DNA from: Planctomycetota bacterium
GTDB lineage: Bacteria; Planctomycetota; Planctomycetia; Pirellulales; Pirellulaceae
Assembly (NCBI GenBank): GCA_029259935.1
Contig: JAJDEH010000019.1
Location: 1-64,000, forward strand
Length of the DNA stretch: 64,000 nucleotides
Direction: 5' to 3'
Of this stretch, positions 50,798 through 60,410 are shown piece after piece (the first letter of the stretch is position 1; every line of letters starts with the position of its first letter). The notes beneath the pieces are model-generated. The model ran no database searches and had not been told where the DNA came from. It saw only the letters and a program-made list of their open reading frames with translations. Made by a program: the position numbers and the translations under genes.

Positions 50798-51793
50798 TTA
50801 CTTGGATTTTTCCGGCGCGAGCGCTGGTGACTTGGCCGGGGCCTTGGCGGTCGGTAACGCATCCGCTTCGAGATCCCCGATCGCATATTGAACGCCATCA
50901 AGCATGTGAGCCAAGATCATCGGGTCCCAATAGGTGTCTTCACGATGGCCAAAGTTGGTGTAGAAGACGCGGCCTTTTTCATACTCTCGGACCCAGGATA
51001 CCGCTACTTCCCGCGGGCCGGTTCCGTAGTCCTTTTGGTAACGCTCGTTACGCGGGTTCTTCAGCGGATCGGTGACCGCTTTCTTGGTCATATCAAGGCT
51101 TACCAGCACGCGCAGCACTTCCGGGCCTTGGTACGAATCGGGCCGGTACTGATAGATTTCGTCTTGGTGCCAAAACCCGCTTCCATTGAAGGCCCGGTTT
51201 AGCGCGTGGCCAGGATCGTCCAGCTTGAAGGCCCAGTTGCCGCCCGCGCCCCAGGGATGGCCATTGAAACGGCCCCCCACCATTTCGCAGCAATTGGGGT
51301 GCGCGTTGAAATTGTCACTGGCCGCGTGAAAGCCAGCAAAGCCCTTGCCGCTGGCGACGAAATCCAGCAGCGCTTGTTCTTGTTTCGGATCTCGAAACTT
51401 GAGATGCGTCGTGTTATTGAAGATTAAGCAATCGTACTTCTTTAGATTCCCGGCATCGAACACGTCATAGGTATCGGCTAGATCCACTTTGAACGCGCCG
51501 GTCTTGCGGCCCATTTCCTGGACGGCCAGATTCGCGATGGGAATCGAGGTGTGAATGAAACCTTCGCAGCGATAGAACACGAGTACGCGGCGATCATGTT
51601 TGGGCGTTATGGTCGCTTTGCCTGGCACTGCCTTGGCGATCAATTGCTGCTGCTGGTCGGTGATCGGCTTGAACCTGGCAGCTTTCTTTTCCTCCCAAGT
51701 AGGGGGCCGTTTTGGTTTCGGCTCCTGAGCGAAGGCTTGGGCCGCGACAGAAAGTACGGTCAAGATGACGATCGAATTGGCAAAGTTTTTCAT
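50798..51793 (-). CDS. Secreted ThuA-like domain protein
   Basis: This encodes 331 residues with a signal peptide (MKNFANSIVILTVLSVAAQAFA). The ThuA-like (trehalose utilisation, class I glutamine amidotransferase-like) fold shows RRVLVFYRCEGFIHTSIP, DCLIFNNTTH, KGFAGFHAASDNF and GRVFYTNFGHREDTYWDP. Planctomycetes have many exported ThuA-domain proteins of unknown activity, often near sugar-related genes. The C-terminus is an Ala/Pro/Lys-rich tail. It is convergent with the gene at 49487 and divergent from the TIR-STAND gene. Confidence 0.85.
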   Translation of the reverse strand: MKNFANSIVILTVLSVAAQAFAQEPKPKRPPTWEEKKAARFKPITDQQQQLIAKAVPGKATITPKHDRRVLVFYRCEGFIHTSIPIANLAVQEMGRKTGAFKVDLADTYDVFDAGNLKKYDCLIFNNTTHLKFRDPKQEQALLDFVASGKGFAGFHAASDNFNAHPNCCEMVGGRFNGHPWGAGGNWAFKLDDPGHALNRAFNGSGFWHQDEIYQYRPDSYQGPEVLRVLVSLDMTKKAVTDPLKNPRNERYQKDYGTGPREVAVSWVREYEKGRVFYTNFGHREDTYWDPMILAHMLDGVQYAIGDLEADALPTAKAPAKSPALAPEKSK

Positions 51794-51903
51794 GGTCTCA
51801 CTTTCAAGCTGACGGCGCGGACACGCGAAGTACTTTTCCAGCCGGGTTGCGGCGAATTCTGGATCATAATTCGCCGGCGCGCTCCGAGCAACTATGGCGC
51901 GGC

Positions 51904-51931
51904 GTCACAAATTGGCCCCGGCGCGTATAAT
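51904..51931 (+). promoter_or_regulatory. Putative promoter of the TIR-STAND gene
   Basis: GTCACA (51904-51909, four of six), 16 bp and a perfect TATAAT (51926-51931) place a transcription start about 20 nt before the ATG at 51959. Confidence 0.5.
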
Positions 51932-51958
51932 TAGCGTCGACGAACAAAACATTCACGA

Positions 51959-54913
51959 ATGATTTCAAGGGCGACAATGGGTGGCGATCCAGCAAAAGAA
52001 GGCACCGACCAGATTTTCATTTCTTACGCGCGCGTCGACGGGGAAAAATTCGCGAATTACCTGGCTGACCGGCTCGACGAAAACGGCTTTCCGGTTTGGA
52101 TGGACCAGCGGAACATCCCCAAAGGAGCCGATTGGGATTCGGAAATCGACCGCGCGCTGAGTCGTTCCGCCGCCCTTCTGCTCGTCGCCACGCCCGGGGC
52201 GGCGATTTCCGATCAAGTCAAAGGCGAATGGCTGCACGCGCTCAACAATCACACGCCGCTGTTTCCGCTGCTCATCGCGGATTGCGAATTGCCACGGACG
52301 CTAAAGGTCCACGACTTTGTCGACTTCCAAAACGGCTATGAACAGGCGTTCGCTCGGTTGATGCACGCGTTGGAAGACCCCATGCGTGCTCTGCTGGAAC
52401 GGCTTGAAGAAAAAGTGGCCCAACTGCAAGCCGCTCGACAGGCGACGGCCGACGCGGAACTGGTCGCGCGCTACGATCACAAGATCGTGGAACTTCAGAG
52501 TGTGATTGATCAGCGGACATCTCGCGTCAAGACCCAACTGGCCCGCATTGAAAGGGGATTGGGCGATGAAAAATTACCGAGCCCAGGCAAAAGCGCCCCG
52601 CTGGACGCTCCCATGGTACGAACGGCCGGCCGCCGCCCGCAAGACGTTACCGAGTTCTTCAAGGACCGCCAATTGGTGCGTGAACAGATGAGTCAGATTC
52701 TGGCCGCCGGAACGCCGCGCATCGTGACGGTCATCGGGCGGGGGGGAATGGGCAAGACCGCGGTCTGCTGCAAGGTGTTGCGGGATCTTGAACAACATCG
52801 TTGGCAACACGAATCCGATTCGCTGCCGCGTCTGCACGGCATCGCCTATTTGAGTACTCGAACCGGTGGCATATCCGGCGAACGGCTCTTTTTCGATTCA
52901 CTTTCCCTGCTGCCAAACGAAACGCAGGAGCGGTTGAAGAAGCTTTGGGTGCGGTCGGAACTGCCGCTGGAGGAGAAATTTGCGTCGCTGTTGGAAGCGA
53001 TCGGCGATCGTCCCTGCGTGATGCTGTGGGACAATATGGAAGACTTGCTGGACGACGGCGGCGCGCTGACTAGCCCCGCGCTGGCGTCGTTTCTGGATGT
53101 CTTCGTCAAGACGCCGCACGCCTGCCGGCTGTTGCTCAACACACGCGAAGCCATACCGCTTGGCGCGGACGTGCTGCGCCATGAGTATCGCGTGGGATTG
53201 GTTGATGGATTGCCCGAGGAAGATTCGATTGCCTTGCTGCGAGAATTGGACCCCAGCGGGACCTACGGGCTGGCCGACGCCTCGGACGAACAACTTCGGC
53301 GCGTGGCGCGTTGCACGTTTGGCGTGCCGCGGGCGCTGGAAATCGTAGCCGGCATCTTGGCCAACGACCCGTTCAGCGAAATTGACGAACTGACCGATGA
53401 CTTCTACAGTCACGAAGAAGTGGTGCAAAAGCTGGCCAAGGAAAACTATCGACGACTGGATGAAGACGCCCGTCTGGTGTTGCAGGCGATCGCCATTTTC
53501 GCGCGGCCCATCTCCCGGAACGCGCTCGACTTTCTGTTGGTCCAATTTTCGCCCGGAATCAATGTTCCCGCGGTCCTGCGCCGGCTGGTCAGCACGCATA
53601 TCGCCAGCATCGACCGGGCCAGCAAACTTGTATCGCTGCACCCGATCGACCGCGAGTACATCTTGAGCCAAATGCCCGCCGATGGCGAACGGTCCTTGCA
53701 GGCCATGCACCGCGCGGCCGCGGAATATTATCGGTCGATCCAATCGGTGGATCTGAAAGACCTCCGACATGTCGAAGTGCAACACACCACCCATCTCGTG
53801 CCGCAGTTCGAACATTTGTGCGAAGCGGGCGAGTTCAATCAGGCGGCGATCATCTTTGCGAAATTGAGTTACGCGCTGGTCTGGCGAGGTTGTGGCGAGC
53901 AAGCACGACAGATGTCCGCCCGACTGCGGGACCAGCCGCTTTCAGATCCAGCACGCTGTGGTTTCCTCATTGCGGAGATCGCCTTGGCGACCATCCTGGG
54001 CCCGTTGGAAGAAGCCGCCCGAATCGCAGACGAAACGATCGACTTGGCGCGCGAACTGAACGATTTGGAGGCGGAAGTACAGGCATTGCACCAACTGATT
54101 ACGGTGTATCGTTACTTGGACGATAGTACGCGCGCGCTGGCAGCGTGCAAGCGAGCGCGCCAAATCTATGAACAATTGGGGGATGTCGATCTGACGCGGG
54201 ATTGCATCCGGAAGGAATGTCTTGTCCTTACCTACCGTGGAGATCTTCCGCTCGCCCGTCAAAGAGCCGATGAACTGCTGGCCCAAGCCCACGATGCTGA
54301 CTTGGAAGGGAATGCTCACAATGTGCTGTCCGCCATTCATCAATTGTCCGGAGACTTTCAGGCGTCGATCGCCCATTGCCGACGGGCGCTCGCGGCTTGG
54401 CAACGCCCCGAGACGGATGCCTTCGTCTATGTACTCAATACGCTGGGCATGTCCCTGTTTCGCTCGGGCGAGATTGACGAGGCCAAGTCCACCTTTATCG
54501 ACGGACGGCAGGCGGGCGACGATGTTCAAAGTCCGCGGGCCGCTGGATTTTGCTTGCATAACCTGACGATCGTGCATTGTCTGTTAGGCGAAGCCAAGGA
54601 AGCCGCCGAAATGCATGGCGACGCTCAAACCGCCATGGACCGAATGGGCTTGGGGGAACCGACTCGCGCGGTGGGGCACGCGATCGACGCCCTTCATCGG
54701 GGCCAGTCGCGCGAGCAAGCCGATGCGTTGCTTCAATGTGCTCGCCTGTCGGCGAAAAATCCCGATCTCTTCGGGCCGCAAGCGCTGCTGCGGCCCATTC
54801 TGCAACTCGCGGATCAGGCGGGTGCCGACGATCTCGCGCAACAGGCGGCCGCGCTGGTGGCGGATTTCGAGGCCAAGCTTGTCCTTCCTACGCCGGAATC
54901 CACCAATGACTAA
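51959..54913 (+). CDS. TIR-NB-ARC-TPR protein (STAND NTPase, NLR-like)
   Basis: This encodes 984 residues (a second ATG at 51977 is possible). The TIR domain spans residues 17-140 (DQIFISYARVDGEKFANYLADRL, DENGFPVWMDQRNIPKGADW), with E62 in WDSEIDRALSRS at the position of the NADase glutamate. A short coiled coil (145-200) precedes an NB-ARC/STAND core: P-loop GRGGMGKT (260-267), Walker B-like VMLWDNMED, LLLNTREAIP, and GVPRALEIV in the GLPLAL position, then a winged-helix region ending LHPIDREY. From about 620 to 980 are TPR-type helical repeats. There are no membrane segments. In bacteria this architecture fits STAND sensors, some of which defend against phage through TIR NAD+ breakdown, but signalling roles are also known. 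The next gene is a methyltransferase. Confidence 0.9.
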   Translation: MISRATMGGDPAKEGTDQIFISYARVDGEKFANYLADRLDENGFPVWMDQRNIPKGADWDSEIDRALSRSAALLLVATPGAAISDQVKGEWLHALNNHTPLFPLLIADCELPRTLKVHDFVDFQNGYEQAFARLMHALEDPMRALLERLEEKVAQLQAARQATADAELVARYDHKIVELQSVIDQRTSRVKTQLARIERGLGDEKLPSPGKSAPLDAPMVRTAGRRPQDVTEFFKDRQLVREQMSQILAAGTPRIVTVIGRGGMGKTAVCCKVLRDLEQHRWQHESDSLPRLHGIAYLSTRTGGISGERLFFDSLSLLPNETQERLKKLWVRSELPLEEKFASLLEAIGDRPCVMLWDNMEDLLDDGGALTSPALASFLDVFVKTPHACRLLLNTREAIPLGADVLRHEYRVGLVDGLPEEDSIALLRELDPSGTYGLADASDEQLRRVARCTFGVPRALEIVAGILANDPFSEIDELTDDFYSHEEVVQKLAKENYRRLDEDARLVLQAIAIFARPISRNALDFLLVQFSPGINVPAVLRRLVSTHIASIDRASKLVSLHPIDREYILSQMPADGERSLQAMHRAAAEYYRSIQSVDLKDLRHVEVQHTTHLVPQFEHLCEAGEFNQAAIIFAKLSYALVWRGCGEQARQMSARLRDQPLSDPARCGFLIAEIALATILGPLEEAARIADETIDLARELNDLEAEVQALHQLITVYRYLDDSTRALAACKRARQIYEQLGDVDLTRDCIRKECLVLTYRGDLPLARQRADELLAQAHDADLEGNAHNVLSAIHQLSGDFQASIAHCRRALAAWQRPETDAFVYVLNTLGMSLFRSGEIDEAKSTFIDGRQAGDDVQSPRAAGFCLHNLTIVHCLLGEAKEAAEMHGDAQTAMDRMGLGEPTRAVGHAIDALHRGQSREQADALLQCARLSAKNPDLFGPQALLRPILQLADQAGADDLAQQAAALVADFEAKLVLPTPESTND

Positions 54914-54966
54914 CGCGGCAAGTCGCTATCGCCTGCGACGACCCTCACAACCACCGCGAGCCCATC

Positions 54967-55812
54967 ATGGATCAGGATCTCGTCGCAAAAATTAGCCAAA
55001 CCTATGCGGATCATCCGCTGACCGCGGCCCGCCTTTTGCAACGCGTCGAGCAACGCCGAGGGAATCTGGCCGGGATCACCGAGATTGATTTCGCTGAGGA
55101 TTCCGAGAGCTTTCTTACCGATCAGAATCACCTTGGCGGCTTGAAATCGGTGCGCGAGCTAGCCGCCGAACTGAACGTGCGGCCCGGCACCACGGTACTC
55201 GACATTGGCGCGGGGCTCGGTGGACCCGCACGATTGCTCGCGCACGAGTATGGATGCCGGTGTCACGGCGTCGAGCTGACTCGCGTCCGTTACGAAGACG
55301 CGCTCCGTTTGACACAGCTTGTTTCGTTGGGTCACTTGGTCAGTTTTACTCACGGCGACTTTCTGGAAGTCACATTGCCGCAAGAGCGATACGATGTGGT
55401 GCTTGGATTGGGTTCGTTCAATCACTTTCCCGATTTGGCCATGTTGTTGCGACGGTGCCGCAAGGTCCTGCAAGGCGATGGACAGCTTTCAATTGGCGAA
55501 GCGTATCTACACCGCGAGCCCGCGGATGGCTGGGAACGGGAGAGCCTGGAGGCATTGTTTGATTGCTGGAACGGCCGCAGCCGAACGCAAGCAACGTGGC
55601 TGGAGACACTGTCGGAAACCGGGTTCACCGTGGACGATTGGCGTGACGCGACGGAGTGCCTTTCCACCGATCTAGCCAAACTGCTCGATGCCCAGGCGGC
55701 GGGCCGAATGGGCTCAGTCTCGAAACTCGAAATTCGCGCATGGCAGCTTGCCCAGCAGTTGTCGGAACGCAAACTACTGGGGTATTTCCGGCTGCGGGCA
55801 AGAATGGCCTAA
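54967..55812 (+). CDS. SAM-dependent methyltransferase
   Basis: This encodes 281 residues. The class I methyltransferase motif I is VLDIGAGLGGPARLLA, with motif II-like CRCHGVELT, motif III-like FTHGDFLEVTLP and LGLGSFNHFPDLAMLLRRCRKVLQGDGQLSIGE. The overall plan is like small-molecule methyltransferases of the UbiE/phosphoethanolamine type. Its ATG lies 54 bp after the TIR-STAND stop in the same direction, so the two may share a transcript; there is no evidence that it acts in the same process. The C-terminus ends in a basic helix (WQLAQQLSERKLLGYFRLRARM). Confidence 0.82.
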   Translation: MDQDLVAKISQTYADHPLTAARLLQRVEQRRGNLAGITEIDFAEDSESFLTDQNHLGGLKSVRELAAELNVRPGTTVLDIGAGLGGPARLLAHEYGCRCHGVELTRVRYEDALRLTQLVSLGHLVSFTHGDFLEVTLPQERYDVVLGLGSFNHFPDLAMLLRRCRKVLQGDGQLSIGEAYLHREPADGWERESLEALFDCWNGRSRTQATWLETLSETGFTVDDWRDATECLSTDLAKLLDAQAAGRMGSVSKLEIRAWQLAQQLSERKLLGYFRLRARMA

Positions 55813-55930
55813 GGATCGTTCGCGAAACAAGTGTCGCGTTTTGATCAGCCGTTGGGCGTTAGCCCCGGTTTTTCAGAACCGGACGCTAACGCATTCCGGC
55901 TAACGGGACACTAATTGCCCGAACGATCCT
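55812..55930. repeat. 119-bp nested palindromic element
   Basis: Perfect 11-bp ends aggatcgttcg (55812-55822) and cgaacgatcct (55920-55930) enclose agtgtc / gacact and a central hairpin gcgttagc-ccggtt / aaccgg-gctaacgc (55856-55892). It begins at the last base of the methyltransferase stop codon and sits between convergent genes. It is MITE- or REP-like, without coding capacity, and differs in sequence from the element at 33686. Confidence 0.72.
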
Positions 55931-55989
55931 AACTTCGAATGGCTCGGTGGGATGAGGCGCGGGATTGGGCGAGTCGCCACGTCATCCAC

Positions 55990-57021
55990 TTAATCGAACA
56001 TACCGTAATGGGGGCGGTGGCAGACTACGAAGGTCGTGCATTTCGAAAGATCTTTTAGTCGTTCGGCACCGACATAGGCACAAGCGCTGCGGATGCCTCC
56101 GGTGATCTCCTGCAGCGTTTCTTTGACAGGGCCTTTGTGGGGTACGACCACTTCATTCCCTTCACAAGCCCGATAGTCCCGGCGGCCACCTGCGTACTTT
56201 TCCAGCGCCGTGCGGCTCGACATCCCGTAGAACTTCATGCCGACGCGCTGGCCGTCTTCTTCGATCCATTCTCCTTCACATTCGTCGTGTCCGGCCAACA
56301 TGCTGCCGAGCATCACGAAATCGGCTCCGGCCGCGAAGGCTTTTACGACGTCTCCCGGCGTTTTGCAGCCGCCGTCCGCGCAGACATAACCGCGCAATCC
56401 GTGGGCCGCATCGGCACACTCGATGATGGCCGACAGTTGCGGGTAACCAACGGCGGTCGTACGGCGAGTCGCGCAAACACTGCCGGGCCCAATGCCAACC
56501 TTGACGATATCGGCCGCGCCCGAAATCAACAGTTCTTGCACCATCTCGGGCGTGGCGATGTTTCCGGCCATGATCGTCACGTGCGGAAAGACTTCACGAA
56601 TTCGCTTGACGCGATCGACGAAAAACTGAGTGTATCCGTTCGCCGCGTCGACGCAGACAAAACGCAGATCGGTCTTTGCCTTCACGGATCGCAGTTTCTC
56701 GAATTCGTCGTCCTTGATACCCAGCGTAAAAAAGTTACTGACCTGCTGGGATTCGTTGCCAAAGAAATCGATGAGCTTGTCGGCGTCGTAGTACTTGTGC
56801 AGACAGGTCATCATCTCTGGGCCCAGCGCCTGGGCCATCGTCATCGTGCCCACGGTATCCATGTTCGAGGCGATGATGGGAATCCCCGTCCACTCCGCGC
56901 CGCTGTTGAGAAAGCTGTATCGTCGCGGCAATATAATCGCCGCTCGACTAGGAGCTTCCGAACGCTTGGGGCGAATCAGGACATCGTCAAAGTCAAGTTT
57001 GGGATCATTGTCGATGCGCAT
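55990..57021 (-). CDS. guaC: GMP reductase
   Basis: This encodes 343 residues (E. coli GuaC has 347). It is an IMPDH/GMPR-family TIM barrel without CBS domains. The catalytic loop is GIGPGSVCATR with C183, followed by TTAVGYPQLSA. Other marks are ASNMDTVGTM near the N-terminus, VCADGGCKTPGDVVKAFAAGADFVMLGSMLAGH, and FYGMSSRTALEKYAGG, which is the GMPR-type mobile flap region. It converts GMP to IMP with NADPH. There is no operon partner. Confidence 0.92.
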   Translation of the reverse strand: MRIDNDPKLDFDDVLIRPKRSEAPSRAAIILPRRYSFLNSGAEWTGIPIIASNMDTVGTMTMAQALGPEMMTCLHKYYDADKLIDFFGNESQQVSNFFTLGIKDDEFEKLRSVKAKTDLRFVCVDAANGYTQFFVDRVKRIREVFPHVTIMAGNIATPEMVQELLISGAADIVKVGIGPGSVCATRRTTAVGYPQLSAIIECADAAHGLRGYVCADGGCKTPGDVVKAFAAGADFVMLGSMLAGHDECEGEWIEEDGQRVGMKFYGMSSRTALEKYAGGRRDYRACEGNEVVVPHKGPVKETLQEITGGIRSACAYVGAERLKDLSKCTTFVVCHRPHYGMFD

Positions 57022-57192
57022 AAGGGAGGACCCGTTGGCGGTTGTAAGTAAGAAGAATGCCCATGCGAAGGGCCTGGTGTCGCGAAACGTAGTGCGCTAT
57101 CAAAGCTGATGCTGGAGTTGGAGTACAGCTTTCAGGCCGAGAAGACAGGCTAAGGCCTGGACTTCAACCCCACTTCTAAAAGGGACAAGGCG

Positions 57193-58560
57193 CTACGCTT
57201 CATTCTTCGCCACCACTTTGGGGCTGATTTCGTCGCGGTTGTCTTCCCGGTGCCGAGTGTGCAGATACAGTTTGATCGGAACTTCTCCAAAGTCGAGCTG
57301 ATCCCGAAGCACGCTCAGCAAGTAACGGCGATAAGTATTGTCAAACGCCTTGGGATTGCTGCACATCATGACGATGGTTGGCGGCTGTTCGGCGACTTGA
57401 GTTGCGTAGTAGATTTTGGGCCGGCGATTTTGGTAGACCCCCGGCGGATGATGGTGGATCGCCTGACGCACCAGTCGGTTCAGCGGGCCCGTGCTGATCC
57501 GCTCGCGAGATTGCTTGAACAGCATCTGGGTGTGGTTCAGCAGAGCCTTGACATTCTTGCCGGTCTGTCCCGTGATAAAGGCGATCGGAACGTACCACAT
57601 CGTCTTGAAATTGTCGCGCAGATACGTGACCCATTTTTCCGTCGGCATCTGCTTGTGAAGCTGGTCCCATTTGTTGACGACAAAGATGCAGGGCTTGTAC
57701 TGTTCCGAAATGTATTTGCACAGTTGCTTGTCGACCTTGCTCAGCCGCTGACAGGAATCAAAGAACAGCAGCGAGATATCGGCGTGCCGAATGCTACGCT
57801 GAGCGCGATGCGTGCTGTAAAAATCGATATCGGTGCGTACGCTTTTCCCTCGCCGCAGACCCGGAGTATCGATGGCCACGAAGGTTTTGCCATCCATTTC
57901 AAATCGAATGTCGACACTGTCGCGTGTGGTTCCCGGCACTTCGCTGACGATCATCCGTTTTGATTCAGCCAGCGTGTTGACGAAGGTACTCTTTCCAACG
58001 TTTCGTCGACCCACGATGGCAACCTTCATTACCGGTTCGGTCGAGGGAGGGTCGTCGTTCTCCTTGGGCAATCGTTCGCAAATCAGGTTCAGCAGATTCT
58101 CACGGCCACGATTGGCCTTGGTGCTGACGGTGACAATCTTGCCGCGTCCCAGCCGATAGAAATCGTTGGCGTCGGAATCCCATTTGGGGCTGTCCGCTTT
58201 GTTGGCGACACAGAGAATCGGTTTGTCCACGTAACGCAATTTGGTGGAAACTTCTTCGTCCAGTGAAGTAATGCCCGCCATCGTATCCAACACGAACAGG
58301 ATCACGGCGGCGGAGTCGATCGCTTCGGTGATTTGTTCTTCGATTTCCTTGGTCAAGTTGTCGACGTCTTGACCGCCCATTCCGCCCGTATCGACGATAT
58401 CGAAAAAACGATCCTTTTCGTTCATCAAAAAGGTCATGCGGTCGCGGGTGACGCCCGCCGTGTCGTCGACGATGGCCAAACGTCGCCTGGCCAGCCAATT
58501 GAAAATGCTGGACTTTCCGACGTTGGGCCGGCCGACGATGACAACTTTTGGAACGGGCAT
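57193..58560 (-). CDS. der: Ribosome assembly GTPase Der (EngA)
   Basis: This encodes 455 residues. Two tandem GTPase domains have P-loops GRPNVGKSS (9-17) and GRRNVGKST (about 184), G3 DTGG and DTPG, and G4 NKAD and NKWD. They are followed by the KH-like C-terminal domain (GVYQNRRPKIYYATQVAEQPPTIVMMCSNPKAF). Der is needed for 50S subunit maturation. The second domain has FFDSCQRLSKVDKQLCKY where many orthologues have a DA-type switch segment, a mild variation. It is divergent from the uracil-DNA glycosylase gene. Confidence 0.95.
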   Translation of the reverse strand: MPVPKVVIVGRPNVGKSSIFNWLARRRLAIVDDTAGVTRDRMTFLMNEKDRFFDIVDTGGMGGQDVDNLTKEIEEQITEAIDSAAVILFVLDTMAGITSLDEEVSTKLRYVDKPILCVANKADSPKWDSDANDFYRLGRGKIVTVSTKANRGRENLLNLICERLPKENDDPPSTEPVMKVAIVGRRNVGKSTFVNTLAESKRMIVSEVPGTTRDSVDIRFEMDGKTFVAIDTPGLRRGKSVRTDIDFYSTHRAQRSIRHADISLLFFDSCQRLSKVDKQLCKYISEQYKPCIFVVNKWDQLHKQMPTEKWVTYLRDNFKTMWYVPIAFITGQTGKNVKALLNHTQMLFKQSRERISTGPLNRLVRQAIHHHPPGVYQNRRPKIYYATQVAEQPPTIVMMCSNPKAFDNTYRRYLLSVLRDQLDFGEVPIKLYLHTRHREDNRDEISPKVVAKNEA

Positions 58561-58936
58561 GGTCTAGATAATTTCAACTGCGAAAGCCGTTGCATTCGCT
58601 TCCGAGCGACCAACGAGCCATTGGGTTGGGTGCGAGTATTCGGTCGCGGCAGCTTGCGACGCTGCCACCATTACGCTCGCGCGAAACTTTCTCAACTATC
58701 ATCATAGTTGATGATTCCTGGCAAGGACAGGCTGCTGGCACCGCTCGTGTGCAGCCCCAAGGATGGCTCCACGGGGCCGCAGCACGTCCAATTCGCCCTG
58801 CTATTCGTAAACGGAGAGTGCTGCTTGGCGATTTTCTTGTCGCCCGCCGGTCGTCTGCTGGCCGTTCCATGGTGCCTCTCGTATACTCAGTGTCTCGGCG
58901 TGCAAACCGGCTCAATGGAAGGGGTTTCTGGGCCCA
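58561..58936. other. Divergent intergenic region between der and the uracil-DNA glycosylase gene
   Basis: No coding sequence is supported. A perfect 8-bp inverted repeat with a 4-nt spacer (tcaactat catc atagttga, 58693-58712) could be an operator. TATACT at 58882-58887 is a plausible -10 element about 50 bp before the plus-strand ATG, but no convincing -35 precedes it. Confidence 0.4.
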
Positions 58937-59680
58937 ATGAACGAAGAAACTCTACAACGCACCCTGATTCAGACCCTCCAGAGTCTTCAGCGGTCAGGTG
59001 TTAAGGACTTGCCGCGAGTTGCCGTCCCCCTCCCCGCCCCGGCCGCAGTCGCACAAGATCCTTCTCCCCAGCCCGGCGACTCGGTTTCGCGAAAGCCAGA
59101 CGAACAACAGCAGCTACGCGTATTGAACGAGGAGGTTGCCCGGTGCGATTTGTGCCATGAATTGGCCAGCACGCGAACGCAAACCGTGTTTGGCGTCGGC
59201 AATCCGCGGGCCAGACTGTGTTTTTTAGGAGAAGCGCCGGGAGCGGATGAGGATCGCCAAGGCGAGCCCTTCGTGGGGGCGGCGGGCAAATTGCTGACAA
59301 AAATCATTGAAGCCTGCACGCTTCGTCGCGAAGACGTTTATATTCTCAATATTCTCAAATGCCGCCCACCTGGCAATCGGAACCCGGGTACCGAGGAAGC
59401 CGACAATTGCAGTGGATTTCTGCGGCGGCAACTGGAGATCATTCAGCCCGAATACATTTGCTGCCTGGGCAGCGTGGCCGCTCAAAATCTGCTGCAGACC
59501 ACGCAGAGTATTGGAAAGCTTCGCGGGCGGTTCTTTCTGCATGGCGACATCAAGGTGATCGCCACCTATCATCCCGCTTATCTGCTGCGAACGGACAGTG
59601 CCAAACGCCTAGTTTGGGATGACATGAAGATGCTGATGGAAGATATGGGGATCGAGATTCCGGAAAAGCGGGCGAACTAA
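58937..59680 (+). CDS. Uracil-DNA glycosylase, family 4
   Basis: This encodes 247 residues. A Pro/Ala-rich N-terminal extension (about 28-55) is followed by the family-4 core. The four cysteines C70, C73, C142 and C158 fit the 4Fe-4S cluster of this family. The active-site motif is [20 protein letters not shown] (98-117), and the second motif is HPAYLLR (about 212). It excises uracil from DNA in base-excision repair. Similar proteins are sometimes called family 5 or DNA polymerase-related, but the GEAPG motif supports family 4. Confidence 0.9.
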   Translation: MNEETLQRTLIQTLQSLQRSGVKDLPRVAVPLPAPAAVAQDPSPQPGDSVSRKPDEQQQLRVLNEEVARCDLCHELASTRTQTVFGVGNPRARLCFLGEAPGADEDRQGEPFVGAAGKLLTKIIEACTLRREDVYILNILKCRPPGNRNPGTEEADNCSGFLRRQLEIIQPEYICCLGSVAAQNLLQTTQSIGKLRGRFFLHGDIKVIATYHPAYLLRTDSAKRLVWDDMKMLMEDMGIEIPEKRAN

Positions 59681-59702
59681 TCCGTTTGGCCGCTGCCTGA
59701 AT

Positions 59703-60410
59703 TTAACTAGAACCCTGCGAAATCTCCAGCACCCAGCGCACCGCATGCTGGTTCAATTCCGAGGCGTTCTTCAAACCCAGCTTTTCCTTGATGTGTTCGC
59801 GATGCGTTTCGATCGTCTTAATACTCAGATGCAACTTGGTCGCGATCTGCCTGGTCGAAAAGCCGCGGCCAATCAATTCAAAGACTTCTAGTTCACGGTC
59901 GGATAACTTTTCGATCGACGAGAAATGGGCTGGCCGCTCACCCGTCACGACACCGTAAAGAACCCGATCCTTCATTTCGTCGCTCAGGTAAATATGCCCC
60001 GTCAGCACTTGCCGAATGGCGTCGATGACCTGGTCGGTGGCCTCTTGCTTGTTGATGTAGCCCATCGCACCGGCTTTCAGCGCCCGTTCGGCGAACAGCG
60101 TTTCGTCGTGCATCGAAACTACAATCATCGTCACGTTCGCCGATTTGGCCTTGATGCGTTTGATCAGTTCCAATCCGTTGCCGTCTTGCAGCGAAATGTC
60201 TACCACGACCAAATCGGGGCGCTGCTGTTCGACCTGTTTCAACGCCTCATCCATGTCGGCGGCTTCAGCGCAGACCTCAAGATCAGGTTCTCCCGAAATC
60301 AACTCGGTTAGCCCGTGGCGCACCAAGGCATGATCGTCAACGATCAAGATTCGACGAACCACTTCGGGCGGGGTTTCTTGTTCAGCCGGATTTGGCAATT
60401 GGGTCACCAT
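59703..60410 (-). CDS. NarL/FixJ-type response regulator
   Basis: This encodes 235 residues. The N-terminal receiver has VVDDHALVRHG and phospho-acceptor D71 (VVVDISLQDGNG), with lysine in GYINKQEATD. The C-terminal LuxR-type HTH is at about 168-225 (LSDRELEVFELIGRGFSTRQIATKLHLSIKTIETHREHIKEKLGL). It starts 29 bp inside the end of the histidine kinase gene, so the two are co-expressed and probably a cognate pair. Target genes are unknown. Confidence 0.93.
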   Translation of the reverse strand: MVTQLPNPAEQETPPEVVRRILIVDDHALVRHGLTELISGEPDLEVCAEAADMDEALKQVEQQRPDLVVVDISLQDGNGLELIKRIKAKSANVTMIVVSMHDETLFAERALKAGAMGYINKQEATDQVIDAIRQVLTGHIYLSDEMKDRVLYGVVTGERPAHFSSIEKLSDRELEVFELIGRGFSTRQIATKLHLSIKTIETHREHIKEKLGLKNASELNQHAVRWVLEISQGSS

